From assembly GCA_913774955.1 (NCBI GenBank), contig CAJYKV010000020.1:62001-126000 (forward strand): a stretch of 64,000 nt of DNA. The letters are read 5' to 3'. The stretch is from an uncultured Acidovorax sp. GTDB lineage: Bacteria > Pseudomonadota > Gammaproteobacteria > Burkholderiales > Burkholderiaceae_C. Both the position numbers and the translations under genes were made by a program. The notes under the pieces were generated by a model. It saw nothing but the letters and a program-made list of their open reading frames with translations. It was not told where the DNA came from and did no database searches. Positions 29,257-37,341 of the stretch are shown piece by piece; position 1 is the stretch's first letter, and each line of letters starts with the position of its first letter.

Positions 29257-29635
29257 CCTCCAATGGGTCGTAGGGGCGGGCCGCGGCGGCAGCAGCCATG
29301 CGCTGCAGGAAAGGCCGCGCGTCGGCGGGGTCGAATGCGCACATCCACGACTGTCGCCGCCACGCAGGTGATGCCTTCTTGCTCTGCCGGCCGCAGTCCT
29401 CGCGCCCCACCAGGTGCATCACCCCTTCCACGCGGCGGAGGCGAGCCCAGTTGAGCGGCCTCAGCAGCGGCTTGCCGCCGGCCATCGTGAGCAGGTGGGC
29501 CTCCCACCGCGGGCCAAGGTCGTCCAGCGGCACCTGCTTGTACTGCAGCCACCCGCGCACGGGCTGCTGCTCCAGCAGATCCGTGGAGGCCACTCGCTTA
29601 CCGCCATTGCGCAGGACGTAGACATGGGTGAACAC
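29207..29635 (-). CDS. Hypothetical protein (142 aa) at a LexA box
   Basis: This 142-residue protein has a beta-rich start (FTHVYVLRNGGKRVAS) and a middle part with WEAHLLTMAGGKPLLRPLNWARLRRVEGVMHLVGREDCGR, followed by an acidic end. No family is recognised. The apparent start is GTG at 29635, whose bases are part of a LexA-type palindrome, and there is no Shine-Dalgarno sequence, so the transcript may be leaderless or the start may be wrong. DNA-damage-inducible expression with the divergent SRAP gene is inferred. Confidence 0.55.
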   Translation of the reverse strand: MFTHVYVLRNGGKRVASTDLLEQQPVRGWLQYKQVPLDDLGPRWEAHLLTMAGGKPLLRPLNWARLRRVEGVMHLVGREDCGRQSKKASPAWRRQSWMCAFDPADARPFLQRMAAAAAARPYDPLEDDRDDFIDPLAWQPPE

Positions 29636-29652
29636 TGTTTAAATATACAGTG
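29633..29652. promoter_or_regulatory. LexA (SOS) box
   Basis: CACTGTTTAAATATACAGTG is a perfect-ended palindrome with the CTG-N10-CAG core (29635-29650), AT-rich in the middle, close to the gammaproteobacterial and betaproteobacterial LexA consensus. It lies between the minus-strand 142-residue gene and the plus-strand SRAP gene. Confidence 0.75.
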
Positions 29653-29818
29653 CGTTTCCGGCTGCGAGTACTGCTCGGCCGGCTCGCGGCCTGGCGGGAC
29701 AGCCGGGAAACTTGGGGCTGACCATTGGCGCGCCGTGGCCCGGTGCTGCAAAAGTCGGAGCGTGGAAAGTACGCGCGATCCGACAGACGGCGCCCGGGTC
29801 GCGGCGCATGCTGGCGCC

Positions 29819-30517
29819 ATGTGCAATCGATACAAGCCCCCGCCGGATGTCCGAACCATCGAGCTCACCTGGGAGATCTCACGCCAGCACCCGGAAGGCG
29901 GGCGGTGGTGGGACGAGGTGCTACACCCGCGCGGGCAGGGCCCGTTTCTTCGCCGCTCGCGGAACGATGCGGGTTACTCGCGCGAGCTGGTGGTGGGGCA
30001 GTGGGGGCTGATTCCCTGGTTCGCCAAGGAGGCCCGCTTGAAGTACCCCACCAACAACGCCAGGTCGGAGGAGCTGGCGCAGAAAGCCAGCTACAAGGAG
30101 CCGTGGGCGCGCGGGCAGCGCTGCATCATCCCCGCTACCGACTTCGATGAGCCGAACTGGGAGAGCGGCAAAAACGTGTGGTGGCGCTTCCACCGCGCTG
30201 ACGGCCGGCCCTGGGGGCTGGCAGGGCTCTGGAACACCTGGACGGACCGCGCCACGGGCGAGGTGCACGAGAGCTACACAATGCTGACGATCAATGCGGA
30301 CGGCGACCCGCTCATGAGCCGGATGCACCGGCCGGACCCGAAGCGGCCGGCTGACCGCCAGGACAAGCGCAGCGTCATCCCCATCGAACTCGAGGACGTC
30401 GACACCTGGCTGGCCGGCACGGTGGCGGAGGCTTCGAAGCTGCTGCGGCTGGCGCCAGTGGAGGTGTACGACGCCGGGCCAGTGGAGACGTTAAAAAGCC
30501 CGCACGCGGCGGGCTGA
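29819..30517 (+). CDS. SOS-response-associated peptidase (SRAP/YedK/HMCES family)
   Basis: This 232-residue SRAP-domain protein crosslinks to abasic sites in single-stranded DNA through Cys2. The start at 29819 gives MCNRY, which puts the essential cysteine at position 2. NNARSEEL, RCIIPATDFDEP, HESYTMLTINADGDPLMSRMHRPDP and QDKRSVIP are the family motifs. A LexA box lies about 170 bases upstream with no gene between, which fits SOS control. Its final codons overlap a terminator hairpin that serves the opposite strand. Confidence 0.9.
   Translation: MCNRYKPPPDVRTIELTWEISRQHPEGGRWWDEVLHPRGQGPFLRRSRNDAGYSRELVVGQWGLIPWFAKEARLKYPTNNARSEELAQKASYKEPWARGQRCIIPATDFDEPNWESGKNVWWRFHRADGRPWGLAGLWNTWTDRATGEVHESYTMLTINADGDPLMSRMHRPDPKRPADRQDKRSVIPIELEDVDTWLAGTVAEASKLLRLAPVEVYDAGPVETLKSPHAAG
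30491..30515 (-). terminator. Terminator for the minus-strand coiled-coil gene, inside the SRAP 3' end
   Basis: On the minus strand AGCCCGC, CGCGT loop, GCGGGCT followed by UUUUAAC. The hairpin is encoded by the last eight SRAP codons. Confidence 0.75.
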
Positions 30518-30534
30518 ATCCGAGCTTGGCTCGA

Positions 30535-30969
30535 TCAGCGACTGGCGGGCGGCGTGACGGGAAGGGCGGCCGCAGGCGCAGGGGGTGTAGGCACCGTGAT
30601 GAACACCGGTGACGCCTGCGGTGTGGGCGCTGCGGACTGCTTTAATCCGTTGCTCATTGCAAGAAAAAGCCCTCCAAACCCGAGGAAGAGGCCGACCACC
30701 GTGCCGAGCATCCAGCGGTAGACGTCAATGCTGTTCTTGTGCATCTCCGCCTGAAGGCCCGAGATGCCAGTCTTGACGTCGGCGCGCAACTCCGCGAAAC
30801 CTGCCCGCAGCTCTGCGAGGTCAGCCTTGGTAGGCAGGCCCGCAACGGTCTCTTCGAGCTTGTTTACGCGATGCTCCATGTCTTCATTATGAGGGGGATC
30901 GCCGGAATTGCTAGATCCCCCAGCATAGTTACCCTTAGACCCCTTCCGGATATCGAGGACTTTAACCAT
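30535..30969 (-). CDS. Coiled-coil membrane protein (144 aa)
   Basis: This 144-residue protein has a coiled coil (residues ~30-80: EHRVNKLEETVAGLPTKADL, then AELRAGFAELRADVKTGISGL), a single transmembrane helix (~88-108: WMLGTVVGLFLGFGGLFLAM) and a Pro/Ala-rich C-terminal tail. The start at 30969 has GGAGAG upstream; an internal ATG begins the coiled coil itself. The layout resembles small phage-encoded coiled-coil membrane proteins found beside accessory genes. It overlaps the upstream zinc-ribbon gene by 8 bases. Confidence 0.65.
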   Translation of the reverse strand: MVKVLDIRKGSKGNYAGGSSNSGDPPHNEDMEHRVNKLEETVAGLPTKADLAELRAGFAELRADVKTGISGLQAEMHKNSIDVYRWMLGTVVGLFLGFGGLFLAMSNGLKQSAAPTPQASPVFITVPTPPAPAAALPVTPPASR

Positions 30970-31234
30970 GCTCACTCTCCAATAGGGACAAAGTCGCATC
31001 AGGAGTTAGATCCACCAGCTCCATGTATCCACATACTGGACAAAGATACCATCGAAGCGGCCCTACGTATTTAGGATTGACCATTGGGGAGTCGTAAAAA
31101 CCATAGGCCATAGCTATAAAAAGCGGCTTCCCTCCGATTTTATCAACGTGCTTAAGAGGTCCGTGCCCATATCGACACGTCCGAGGCTGGTCGGCAACGC
31201 CGCTGGGGGCATTTATGATTATCGTGTCAGTCAT
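30962..31234 (-). CDS. Small zinc-ribbon protein (90 aa)
   Basis: This 90-residue protein has a CRYGHGPL motif near residue 20 and CPVC near residue 67, likely one zinc site. The codon usage is lower in GC than the structural genes. It shares a transcript with the coiled-coil gene, overlapping it by 8 bases. Function unknown. Confidence 0.6.
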   Translation of the reverse strand: MTDTIIINAPSGVADQPRTCRYGHGPLKHVDKIGGKPLFIAMAYGFYDSPMVNPKYVGPLRWYLCPVCGYMELVDLTPDATLSLLESEHG

Positions 31235-31311
31235 TTGTTATATGGATAAAAAATATCTTGGGCAACAGATGAACAACTTCTTGCCATAAGTCGCCTTGAA
31301 CATGCTGCGCT

Positions 31312-32280
31312 CTACTGACCGCCAGTCCCCAAAATCAGCTTGGATTTCAGTCGCTGGAACTCTTTCTCTGTGATCAGTCCATCAGCCTTCAGTTTCCCCA
31401 GCTTCTGCAGTTCGTCAGCAGCCGACGGAGTAAATGGGGAGGGACGCGATTTGAGCGCCTCCACTCCCTTGTAGCCGGCTGTGGTTTTTTCTTTGGTGTA
31501 CTGCGCGGACTCTTCCCTCGCTCGCGCCACTAATTGCTTGAAATAGATCGGTGGCACGCTGAACACGTAGGGGGCCGCGCCTCTTCCTCGTAGCTGCACC
31601 CTAAGCTGTTCGTCAGTGCTGCGTTCGGCAATGGCGGTAGGTAAATCGACGGAAATCTCTTCGGAGTAAAGACATCCGCCGCGGCATGAAACCACCTTGG
31701 ACGATAGCTTCGTCACTGGCAGTGTTTCACTCTTGGCGGTTGAGGCCAGCGACCAAAACTTCCAGCTATCAGAAGTGTATATCTCGTAGAAGTGGACGTA
31801 GTAACTGATGCTGCCGTCCTCCTTGTTGACCATCGCTGATGGCGTCCACTGGGTAGTCCCATACCGCCCGGTCGTCAGCTTCGTAGCGGGGGCCTGCAGC
31901 TTGATGAACTTGCTGAACTCGCTGGACTCGCTCGTAACCTGGGGTGGCCCTTCCGTTTGCGAGCCAGCAGTATCCGCTATAGCGGCTGAGAGCGTGTTTT
32001 CTTCGATAGGCTCGCGCGGCCCAGGGTCTTGGCCCATTCTGCGCCTAATGTCCGCAATCAGCGAGTTCTGCGTGAGGATCGCGCTTCTCAACCGGTAAAT
32101 GTCGGCCTCGGATGTTGCCGTCTTCAGGCTCGCACGCTGTGAGTCCCGAACCACGATCATCTGATCGAGTTGCGCTTGAAGCCTGTCGGTTTTGTTGTAC
32201 TCAGGGTTATCCGGAGAAGTCGGCGCAGCGCACCCGGAAAGAACGGCCGCGGCCACAACCCACAACGCAGCGTGTTTCAT
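31312..32280 (-). CDS. Lipoprotein with C-terminal SHOCT domain
   Basis: This 322-residue lipoprotein has the signal peptide MKHAALWVVAAAVLSGC with a lipobox ending in Cys17. The middle has a beta-rich domain (SISYYVHFYEIYTSDSWKFW). The last ~30 residues are a SHOCT-type short helical domain (ELQKLGKLKADGLITEKEFQRLKSKLI). Start 32280 was preferred over the adjacent ATG at 32283 because GGGAGG is then at proper spacing. It is lower in GC than the late genes. A surface or exclusion role in the lysogen is possible; no specific function is recognised. Confidence 0.7.
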   Translation of the reverse strand: MKHAALWVVAAAVLSGCAAPTSPDNPEYNKTDRLQAQLDQMIVVRDSQRASLKTATSEADIYRLRSAILTQNSLIADIRRRMGQDPGPREPIEENTLSAAIADTAGSQTEGPPQVTSESSEFSKFIKLQAPATKLTTGRYGTTQWTPSAMVNKEDGSISYYVHFYEIYTSDSWKFWSLASTAKSETLPVTKLSSKVVSCRGGCLYSEEISVDLPTAIAERSTDEQLRVQLRGRGAAPYVFSVPPIYFKQLVARAREESAQYTKEKTTAGYKGVEALKSRPSPFTPSAADELQKLGKLKADGLITEKEFQRLKSKLILGTGGQ

Positions 32281-32291
32281 CATTACCTCCC

Positions 32292-32966
32292 TCATAGAAC
32301 CGACCCCGTCCACACGGCTCGTCCGATGATTTCAATGTCATACGGACTGGAGTACACCTTGATGCGTGGCTTGAAAAGCGGGTTCTCTGCGATGGCCAGG
32401 ACCCCGGCACCTTCTACCAACTCGAGCCGGCGTAGGAGCAGCTCACCCTTGCTACGGAAGGCGAATAGCTCACCGTTCAAGCGCTCACTGTCACCGCGAT
32501 TCACCAAGACGACGGCGCCATCGCGTATCGCAGGCTCGCTGCTGTTGCCCACGGCCAAGACCGCGACGGCATCGCCCTCGGCAATTCCGAGCCGCGCGAG
32601 GAAGTCCGCGCTTGGGGCGATAGGCAGAAGGTCGTCCTCAGCGTAGACCACCTGGGCCTTGCCGCTGGAGGTCCGCACGATCGCTCGCTGGACTGGGACG
32701 AAATTCTCGACTGCTGACGCGGCTTGACCTGGCAGGCTGGAATCTCTTGCTCCTGGCGCACGGTGGCCTTTGCCTGTGGCAAGCCACGACGGATTGACGC
32801 TCAGAAACCTCGCTGCGTTGGCGTTGTTCTCGGCCGTGAGGGCCTTCGTCTTGCCGTTGATGACGTCTCCAACGGCCTGCACGCTGATGCCAATGGCAGA
32901 GGCGAGCTCGCGCCGTCCCTTGCCGGATTGCTGGAGGGCGTCGTTGAGGCGGTCACCGTAGGTCAT
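32292..32966 (-). CDS. CI-like repressor with S24 domain
   Basis: This 224-residue repressor has an N-terminal HTH (residues ~5-60: ELASAIGISVQAVGDVINGKTKALTAEN) and a C-terminal S24/LexA-like domain (~115-220). The serine is present in AVGNSSEPAIRDG (GDSM in most relatives). The catalytic lysine position has arginine (GELLLRRLELVEG where relatives have KRL), and no Ala-Gly or Cys-Gly pair is evident in the linker. Self-cleavage may therefore be lost. It is divergent from a Cro-like gene across 70 bases, the classical immunity layout. Confidence 0.85.
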   Translation of the reverse strand: MTYGDRLNDALQQSGKGRRELASAIGISVQAVGDVINGKTKALTAENNANAARFLSVNPSWLATGKGHRAPGARDSSLPGQAASAVENFVPVQRAIVRTSSGKAQVVYAEDDLLPIAPSADFLARLGIAEGDAVAVLAVGNSSEPAIRDGAVVLVNRGDSERLNGELFAFRSKGELLLRRLELVEGAGVLAIAENPLFKPRIKVYSSPYDIEIIGRAVWTGSVL

Positions 32967-33036
32967 AAAGCTAGCTTACATGCAGAGCATGCAGGTATTC
33001 TTTGCATTTGCTTGTCATGAATGCTTTAATGGAGGC
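32967..33036. promoter_or_regulatory. CI/Cro control region
   Basis: The 70-base gap between the divergent repressor genes holds two CATGCAG repeats (32979-32985 and 32988-32994) and further GCAT/ATGC half-sites. TTGCAT, a 17-base spacer and TTTAAT look like a rightward promoter, but it would start very close to the cro start codon, so promoter assignment is uncertain. Confidence 0.5.
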
Positions 33037-33255
33037 ATGGACGACAGAGAAATCATCTATGCCCTCGGCGGCCCATCGGCGGTTGCAAAGCTGTGCGAAT
33101 GCACGCCCCAATCGGTAGTGCAGTGGTCTGGGCGCAACCCCAAGACTGGCGCGGAACGACGTATCCCGAAGGCGCGGCTGATGTTCCTTCGGGTCGTCCG
33201 GCCTGATGTCTTCGCAACGGCTGAACGCACCATCGAGGCGGTCAAGAATGCTTGA
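33037..33255 (+). CDS. Cro-like (YdaS-type) regulator
   Basis: This 72-residue HTH protein (IIYALGGPSAVAKLCECTPQSVVQWSGRNPKTGAERRIPKARLMFL) matches the Cro/YdaS pattern of small early phage regulators. GGAGG is placed correctly before the ATG at 33037. It is divergent from the CI-like repressor and first in the rightward early operon. It would repress the repressor promoter and tune early transcription. Confidence 0.85.
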   Translation: MDDREIIYALGGPSAVAKLCECTPQSVVQWSGRNPKTGAERRIPKARLMFLRVVRPDVFATAERTIEAVKNA

Positions 33256-33757
33256 AGATCGTTCGGCCGAGCAGGCTCATGCGGGGCCTCTTCGTCTTCC
33301 CGGCACGGTCAACGTCGCGGGCATCTCAACGCGCGAGATGACTGCCCGCATCACCAACTGGCCCGCCACCCACGCCATCTCCAGCCGTGAGGTGCAGAGG
33401 GTCTGCAGTCGGTTTCCGGTGTCCGGACATGTGTTGATGGACAGCGAAGTCCGGGTCGATGTGTGGAACGGATCTGTGAGTGCTCGCATGGCGCTTCGGT
33501 GCCTTCACTCCAACCGGAAATGCGGTCGGGCGCGTGCCCATGTGTCGCGAAAGGATGGGAAAGCGACTCGTGCTTTCGGGCGCATCGCTTTCGCCGGCGA
33601 CCAAACGCCGGGCCTCCGTGCGTTCGTGCCGGGCATGGTCGAACGCACCGACTGCTGCAGTGCGAGGGAGAAGCGTGATGTGTTGGAAGTCATGGCCGCA
33701 ATGGTCGCTTTCGGCACCACGCCCGTCCACGTCCAAATTCAGGAGAGCCGGATATGA
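33248..33757 (+). CDS. Hypothetical early phage protein (169 aa)
   Basis: This unrecognised 169-residue protein is basic and rich in Arg and Ala. The segment STREMTARITNWPATHAISSREVQRVCSRF could be an HTH-like helix pair. It overlaps both neighbours by a few bases: the cro stop lies inside its first codons, and its stop overlaps the start of the CII-like gene (ATGA). These overlaps are the main evidence that the frame is real. Confidence 0.6.
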   Translation: MLEDRSAEQAHAGPLRLPGTVNVAGISTREMTARITNWPATHAISSREVQRVCSRFPVSGHVLMDSEVRVDVWNGSVSARMALRCLHSNRKCGRARAHVSRKDGKATRAFGRIAFAGDQTPGLRAFVPGMVERTDCCSAREKRDVLEVMAAMVAFGTTPVHVQIQESRI

Positions 33758-34287
33758 GCCTTCACGACGCACTGCGCCGCGGCGCTGATCACTTTCCAGG
33801 AGGGCGTGCGGTCCTCTCCGTTCGCATGAGCAAGGGCGACGAGGTGCTGCGCAAAGAGCTGTCTGGTGCCGTGTCGCACAAGCTCGGCGCGATGGACGCA
33901 CTGGCCATCGCTCGCCTGCTCGTCGAAGGCCGGACGCCTCATTGCTACGACTACCCCGCTTTCGTGGCTCAGGAGTGTGGTGGCCGCTTCGTAGCCAACG
34001 ACGAGCCCGAAACCGACGCCTCCCTCAACCCGATGACCAAGGTGTCACGCCTGATGCGCGAGACGTCGGATGTCACCACCACGGTGATCGAGGCGCTGAG
34101 CGATGGCGTGATTTCGGACAACGAACTGGCCCGCATCGAGCACGAAATCGCTGAAGCAGAAGAGGTGCTCCGCAAGCTGCGTCGTGCAGCCCGGGCAACG
34201 AATGCCGCTGGCAAGCCCAAAAGCGAGCGCCAACACGTTGACCTACCCGTGCTGGACCCAATGGCGCGCACTCCCGCCCCCGTCTGA
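33754..34287 (+). CDS. Phage regulatory protein, CII (CP76) family
   Basis: This 177-residue protein resembles the Phage_CP76/CII regulatory family: SLHDALRRGADHFPGGRAVL, then KGDEVLRKELSGAVSHKLGAMDALAIARLLVEG and HCYDYPAFVAQECGGRFV. A helical region (VTTTVIEALSDGVISDNELARIEHEIAEAEEVLRKL) probably mediates oligomerisation. In such phages the protein activates lysogeny promoters. Its position after cro fits that role. It is translationally coupled to the preceding gene. Confidence 0.8.
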   Translation: MSLHDALRRGADHFPGGRAVLSVRMSKGDEVLRKELSGAVSHKLGAMDALAIARLLVEGRTPHCYDYPAFVAQECGGRFVANDEPETDASLNPMTKVSRLMRETSDVTTTVIEALSDGVISDNELARIEHEIAEAEEVLRKLRRAARATNAAGKPKSERQHVDLPVLDPMARTPAPV

Positions 34288-34394
34288 TTTTTGAGCCACG
34301 GCTAGGGGCAGGGTAGCTCCCTCAACCCCGAAGAGCAGTGCCACCACCTGCCTGCCGTTGGCTTTTTCTGTTGGTGCTTTTTTTGAGGTGGCAG

Positions 34395-34913
34395 ATGTCT
34401 GTAGTTTCCAACAACGCTCGGAGCGATCAACACGGTGGCCGTGCCAAGTCGCCCTGGATCGCCGGAGCCATGGAGCCCTGTGATCCTGAGATCTTTCGCG
34501 CTGCCCTCGAGGCTTGGGGTGCCGCGCGGCAGGTTCCTCTGCGTAGCGGCCCAACCAAAGGCCCCGGCTATGCGTTGTCCGACATCCCGATCAATCGTGC
34601 CGCGATGGGCGCCGCCAAGTTCCTCCGCGAGCGTGGAGTGGCGCACCCGCAGGCTTACCTGATGCGGCTCATGCACATGGGCGACGTCTTCGAGAACGCC
34701 GGCAAGGGTGGCGTGCTGGCCAAGTTCGTGAAGCCTGCCGACGAGGAGGGCATGGTCAGCGTCAGCGAGGCTTTGCTGAACGCTGTGGCACTTGCTCCTA
34801 TCCCCGCAGCAGCAGGCCTCTCGCACGCCGCAGCGATGCTGGATATCGAAGCGATCCGGGTGCTGGCGGAGACTGCATGGGTGGAAAGCGAGGGGGCGTC
34901 AGGTGACGACTGA
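34395..34913 (+). CDS. Hypothetical replication-region protein (172 aa)
   Basis: This 172-residue protein of unknown family has a central part with GPGYALSDIPINRAAMGAAKFLRERGVAHPQAYLMRLMHMGD and a helical C-terminus. GAGGTGG precedes the start at 34395. It overlaps the O-like gene by 11 bases, so it is part of the replication operon. Similar-sized proteins are often found just before the phage replisome gene; no activity can be assigned. Confidence 0.6.
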   Translation: MSVVSNNARSDQHGGRAKSPWIAGAMEPCDPEIFRAALEAWGAARQVPLRSGPTKGPGYALSDIPINRAAMGAAKFLRERGVAHPQAYLMRLMHMGDVFENAGKGGVLAKFVKPADEEGMVSVSEALLNAVALAPIPAAAGLSHAAAMLDIEAIRVLAETAWVESEGASGDD

Positions 34914-35919
34914 TGCACGAATCGCGGTAGGTCTGAAGGACCACCCGAAGATGAAGAAGCTGATTCGGCGCCTCGGACCGGGCGCTGGTTTGTCCATCAT
35001 CTGGCTGTTCCTGTGGGCAGCACAGAACCGCAGCAATGGTGACCTCACCGGCATGACCGATGAGGACATCGAGCTCGCGTGCGACTGGTCTGGCGAGCCT
35101 GGCGCGTTCGTTCGCGAAGCGGCTGCCGTGAAGTTTCTGGATGGCGAGGAGGGTGATCGCCGCATCCATGACTGGGCCGAACACAACCCCTGGGCTGCTG
35201 GCTCGGACATGCGCAGCGCCAAGGCCAGATGGAACGCTGCAAAGCGTCATCACGGCGTTGCTGAGGCTGATCGGCTAGTACCCGAATACGCTGCTGTACG
35301 CAGTGCTGCCAGCATTGCTATGAGCAGTGCTACTAGCAGTGCTGCGGGGGATGCTACTAGCATGCTGCCAGCATTGCTGCAGAACGATCGTAGCAATGCT
35401 CCGTCTCCGTCTCCGTCTCCGTCTCCTATCGTAGAAGAAGACCCTATCGGGTCTTTGTCGACTTCGCAGTCGACCGACAGCCCGCGGCAGGCCGAAATGC
35501 TGCCGATCGGGGAACGATTGCAGGCCCCAAGGTCCGAGGTGCCATCGTGTCCGTACGACGTGCTGCTGAGGCTGTACCACGAGCTTTGCCCGACCATGAC
35601 CGGGGTACGAGCGGACCTGTTCAAAACCGGGAAGCGTGGCGACGCGATGCTCGCCCGCTGGCGGTGGGTGATGACGTCAACGGCTGTGGTTGGCGACAAG
35701 GCCGGCCAGCGCATGGCGACCACGCGGGAGGAGGGCGTCGAGTGGTTCCGGCAGTTCTTCGCCTATGCCGCTGAGTCGGCATTCCTCCGTGGCGAGCGGC
35801 TCGGCGCGACAGGGCGAAGGTGGGTTGCGGACCTGGGCTGGCTGATGAAGCGCGAGAACTTCGAGAAGGTCCTCGAGGGCAAGTACCACACCGACGTGCA
35901 GGAGGCCGAGTATGCGTGA
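34903..35919 (+). CDS. O-like phage replication protein
   Basis: This 338-residue protein starts at GTG (34903) with a GAGGGGG ribosome-binding site. An N-terminal helical domain resembles DnaD/O-type DNA-binding regions (HPKMKKLIRRLGPGAGLSIIWLFLWAAQNRSNGDL, then DWAEHNPWAAGS). A repeat-encoded linker rich in Ala/Ser and Pro/Ser follows (residues ~130-175). The C-terminal domain ends in GRRWVADLGWLMKRENFEKVLEGKY, a signature of phage replisome organisers that load the helicase. It is directly followed by and overlaps the DnaB-like gene. The replication origin may lie within its linker. Confidence 0.75.
   Translation: MTTDARIAVGLKDHPKMKKLIRRLGPGAGLSIIWLFLWAAQNRSNGDLTGMTDEDIELACDWSGEPGAFVREAAAVKFLDGEEGDRRIHDWAEHNPWAAGSDMRSAKARWNAAKRHHGVAEADRLVPEYAAVRSAASIAMSSATSSAAGDATSMLPALLQNDRSNAPSPSPSPSPIVEEDPIGSLSTSQSTDSPRQAEMLPIGERLQAPRSEVPSCPYDVLLRLYHELCPTMTGVRADLFKTGKRGDAMLARWRWVMTSTAVVGDKAGQRMATTREEGVEWFRQFFAYAAESAFLRGERLGATGRRWVADLGWLMKRENFEKVLEGKYHTDVQEAEYA
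35300..35430. repeat. Repeat cluster in the replication gene, candidate origin
   Basis: TGCTGCCAGCATTGCT occurs twice (35304-35319 and 35363-35378), TGCTACTAGCA twice (35328-35338 and 35352-35362) and GCAGTGCT three times. The cluster ends with tandem GTCTCC repeats (35403-35426). It encodes the low-complexity linker of the O-like protein, as iterons do in the lambda O gene. Confidence 0.6.
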
Positions 35920-37291
35920 GCTCGCCCTCGCAGTCCCCGCCAGCGTCGAAGCCGAGGCCGCACTCATCGCGGGCCTGCTTCTCGACTCTTCCATGCTGCA
36001 GAAGATCGGCGAGCTGGACGCCGATGCGTTCTACAACCCAACGTTTGCCGAGGTGTACCGCGCCATCCATTCGCTCGTTGCGAAGGGCAACCCGGTGGAC
36101 GTGGTGAGCGTGCATGTGCAGCTCATCGCTCAGGGCAAAGACATCGGGGTCACCGAGCTCCACGAGATGGCCCCGTACGCCACAGGCCCAACCAGCATGC
36201 GCAACTTTGCGCGGGTGGTCATGGACTGCTACCGGATGCGCCAGTTGATGGCCGTAGGCCACGAAATCGTGGACGGTGCGATGACGCCCGGGCACACCTC
36301 CGCTGAGCAGATCGACAAGGCCCAGATGCAGCTGGCCAAGCTCGCCACTGTGAAGTCAAGGCGGGAGCCCCAGCACGTCACTGAGTCGATGGACGAGTAC
36401 TTGGCGCTCCTACAGGACCTCGCGGACGGCAAGAACCCGGCGATCCCGACCGGTATCGGCGGGCTGGACAAGATCCTCAACGGCGGCCTGCGCCGTGGAC
36501 AGATGATGGTCATCGGCGCGCGGCCGAAGCATGGCAAGACGGCGCTGTCGCTCACGATGGCGCGCAACATGGCCCGCGACCACAGCGTGCTGTTCCTGAG
36601 CCAGGAAATGCCGATCACCGAGCTGATGCACAGGCACACTGCGGCGGCCGGCCCGTTCGACCTAGCCCGGATCATGGCGGCGGACGCCACGGACCACGAC
36701 ATGTGGGATGCGGTCGGGGACGCGGCGCGACGGTTGGGCGACCTCAACCTGAGCCATGACGATCAGTGCGCGCTGACCTTGATGGACATCCGCCGGAAGG
36801 CCATGAAGGTCAGGCGCGAGCGTGGCCTCGATGTGCTGTTCATCGACTTCCTGCAACTGATGGCCGGGGCGGGCGAGGAAAGCCGGAACCGTGAGCTGGA
36901 CGTCATCGTGAACGGCATCAAGGCGATGGCTCTCGACCTGCAGATCTGCGTGGTGGTGTTGAGCCAAATGAGCCGCAAGGCTGACGAGCACTACGGCCGC
37001 CCCACGATGACCTACTTGCGGGACTCCGGCGCGATCGAGGCCGCCGCCGACCAGATCGCCCTGTTGTTCAACGACTGGGCCCACCCACTGAGCAAACGCA
37101 CCCCCGAATTCCAAGGCTACGCCGAGCTCGAGGTGGTAGCCCACCGCAGCGGGCCGCAAGGCCTCGTCCCGTTGGAGTTCATCGGCAAGTACCAGCAGAT
37201 GGGCGACTGGATGCGTGACATCCCGAAGCGTTCTGCCGCCACGCCATCTGCGCCCACTCCACCGATGCGCACCCGCGGCGCCCAGTTCTGA
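35912..37291 (+). CDS. DnaB-type replicative helicase
   Basis: This 459-residue helicase of the DnaB/RecA-fold type has an N-terminal DnaB domain (residues ~10-110). The C-terminal ATPase has Walker A GARPKHGKT (202-210), SQEM, Walker B VLFIDFLQL (~308-316) and the SQMSRKADEHYGRP segment with the arginine region. It unwinds DNA at the phage fork. GGAGG lies ahead of the ATG, and the gene overlaps the O-like gene by 8 bases, matching an O-P-like pair in which P is replaced by the helicase itself. Confidence 0.93.
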   Translation: MRELALAVPASVEAEAALIAGLLLDSSMLQKIGELDADAFYNPTFAEVYRAIHSLVAKGNPVDVVSVHVQLIAQGKDIGVTELHEMAPYATGPTSMRNFARVVMDCYRMRQLMAVGHEIVDGAMTPGHTSAEQIDKAQMQLAKLATVKSRREPQHVTESMDEYLALLQDLADGKNPAIPTGIGGLDKILNGGLRRGQMMVIGARPKHGKTALSLTMARNMARDHSVLFLSQEMPITELMHRHTAAAGPFDLARIMAADATDHDMWDAVGDAARRLGDLNLSHDDQCALTLMDIRRKAMKVRRERGLDVLFIDFLQLMAGAGEESRNRELDVIVNGIKAMALDLQICVVVLSQMSRKADEHYGRPTMTYLRDSGAIEAAADQIALLFNDWAHPLSKRTPEFQGYAELEVVAHRSGPQGLVPLEFIGKYQQMGDWMRDIPKRSAATPSAPTPPMRTRGAQF

Positions 37292-37341
37292 GCCAGCGAA
37301 TGCCGAGAAACCCATCAACCCAACCTTGAGCACAGCAACCT

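Noticed and set aside
35395-35430. CRISPR or tandem-repeat array at the GTCTCC repeats
   Set aside because: The units are 6 bases without spacers and lie in a coding linker; no CRISPR-like repeat-spacer structure occurs anywhere in the window.
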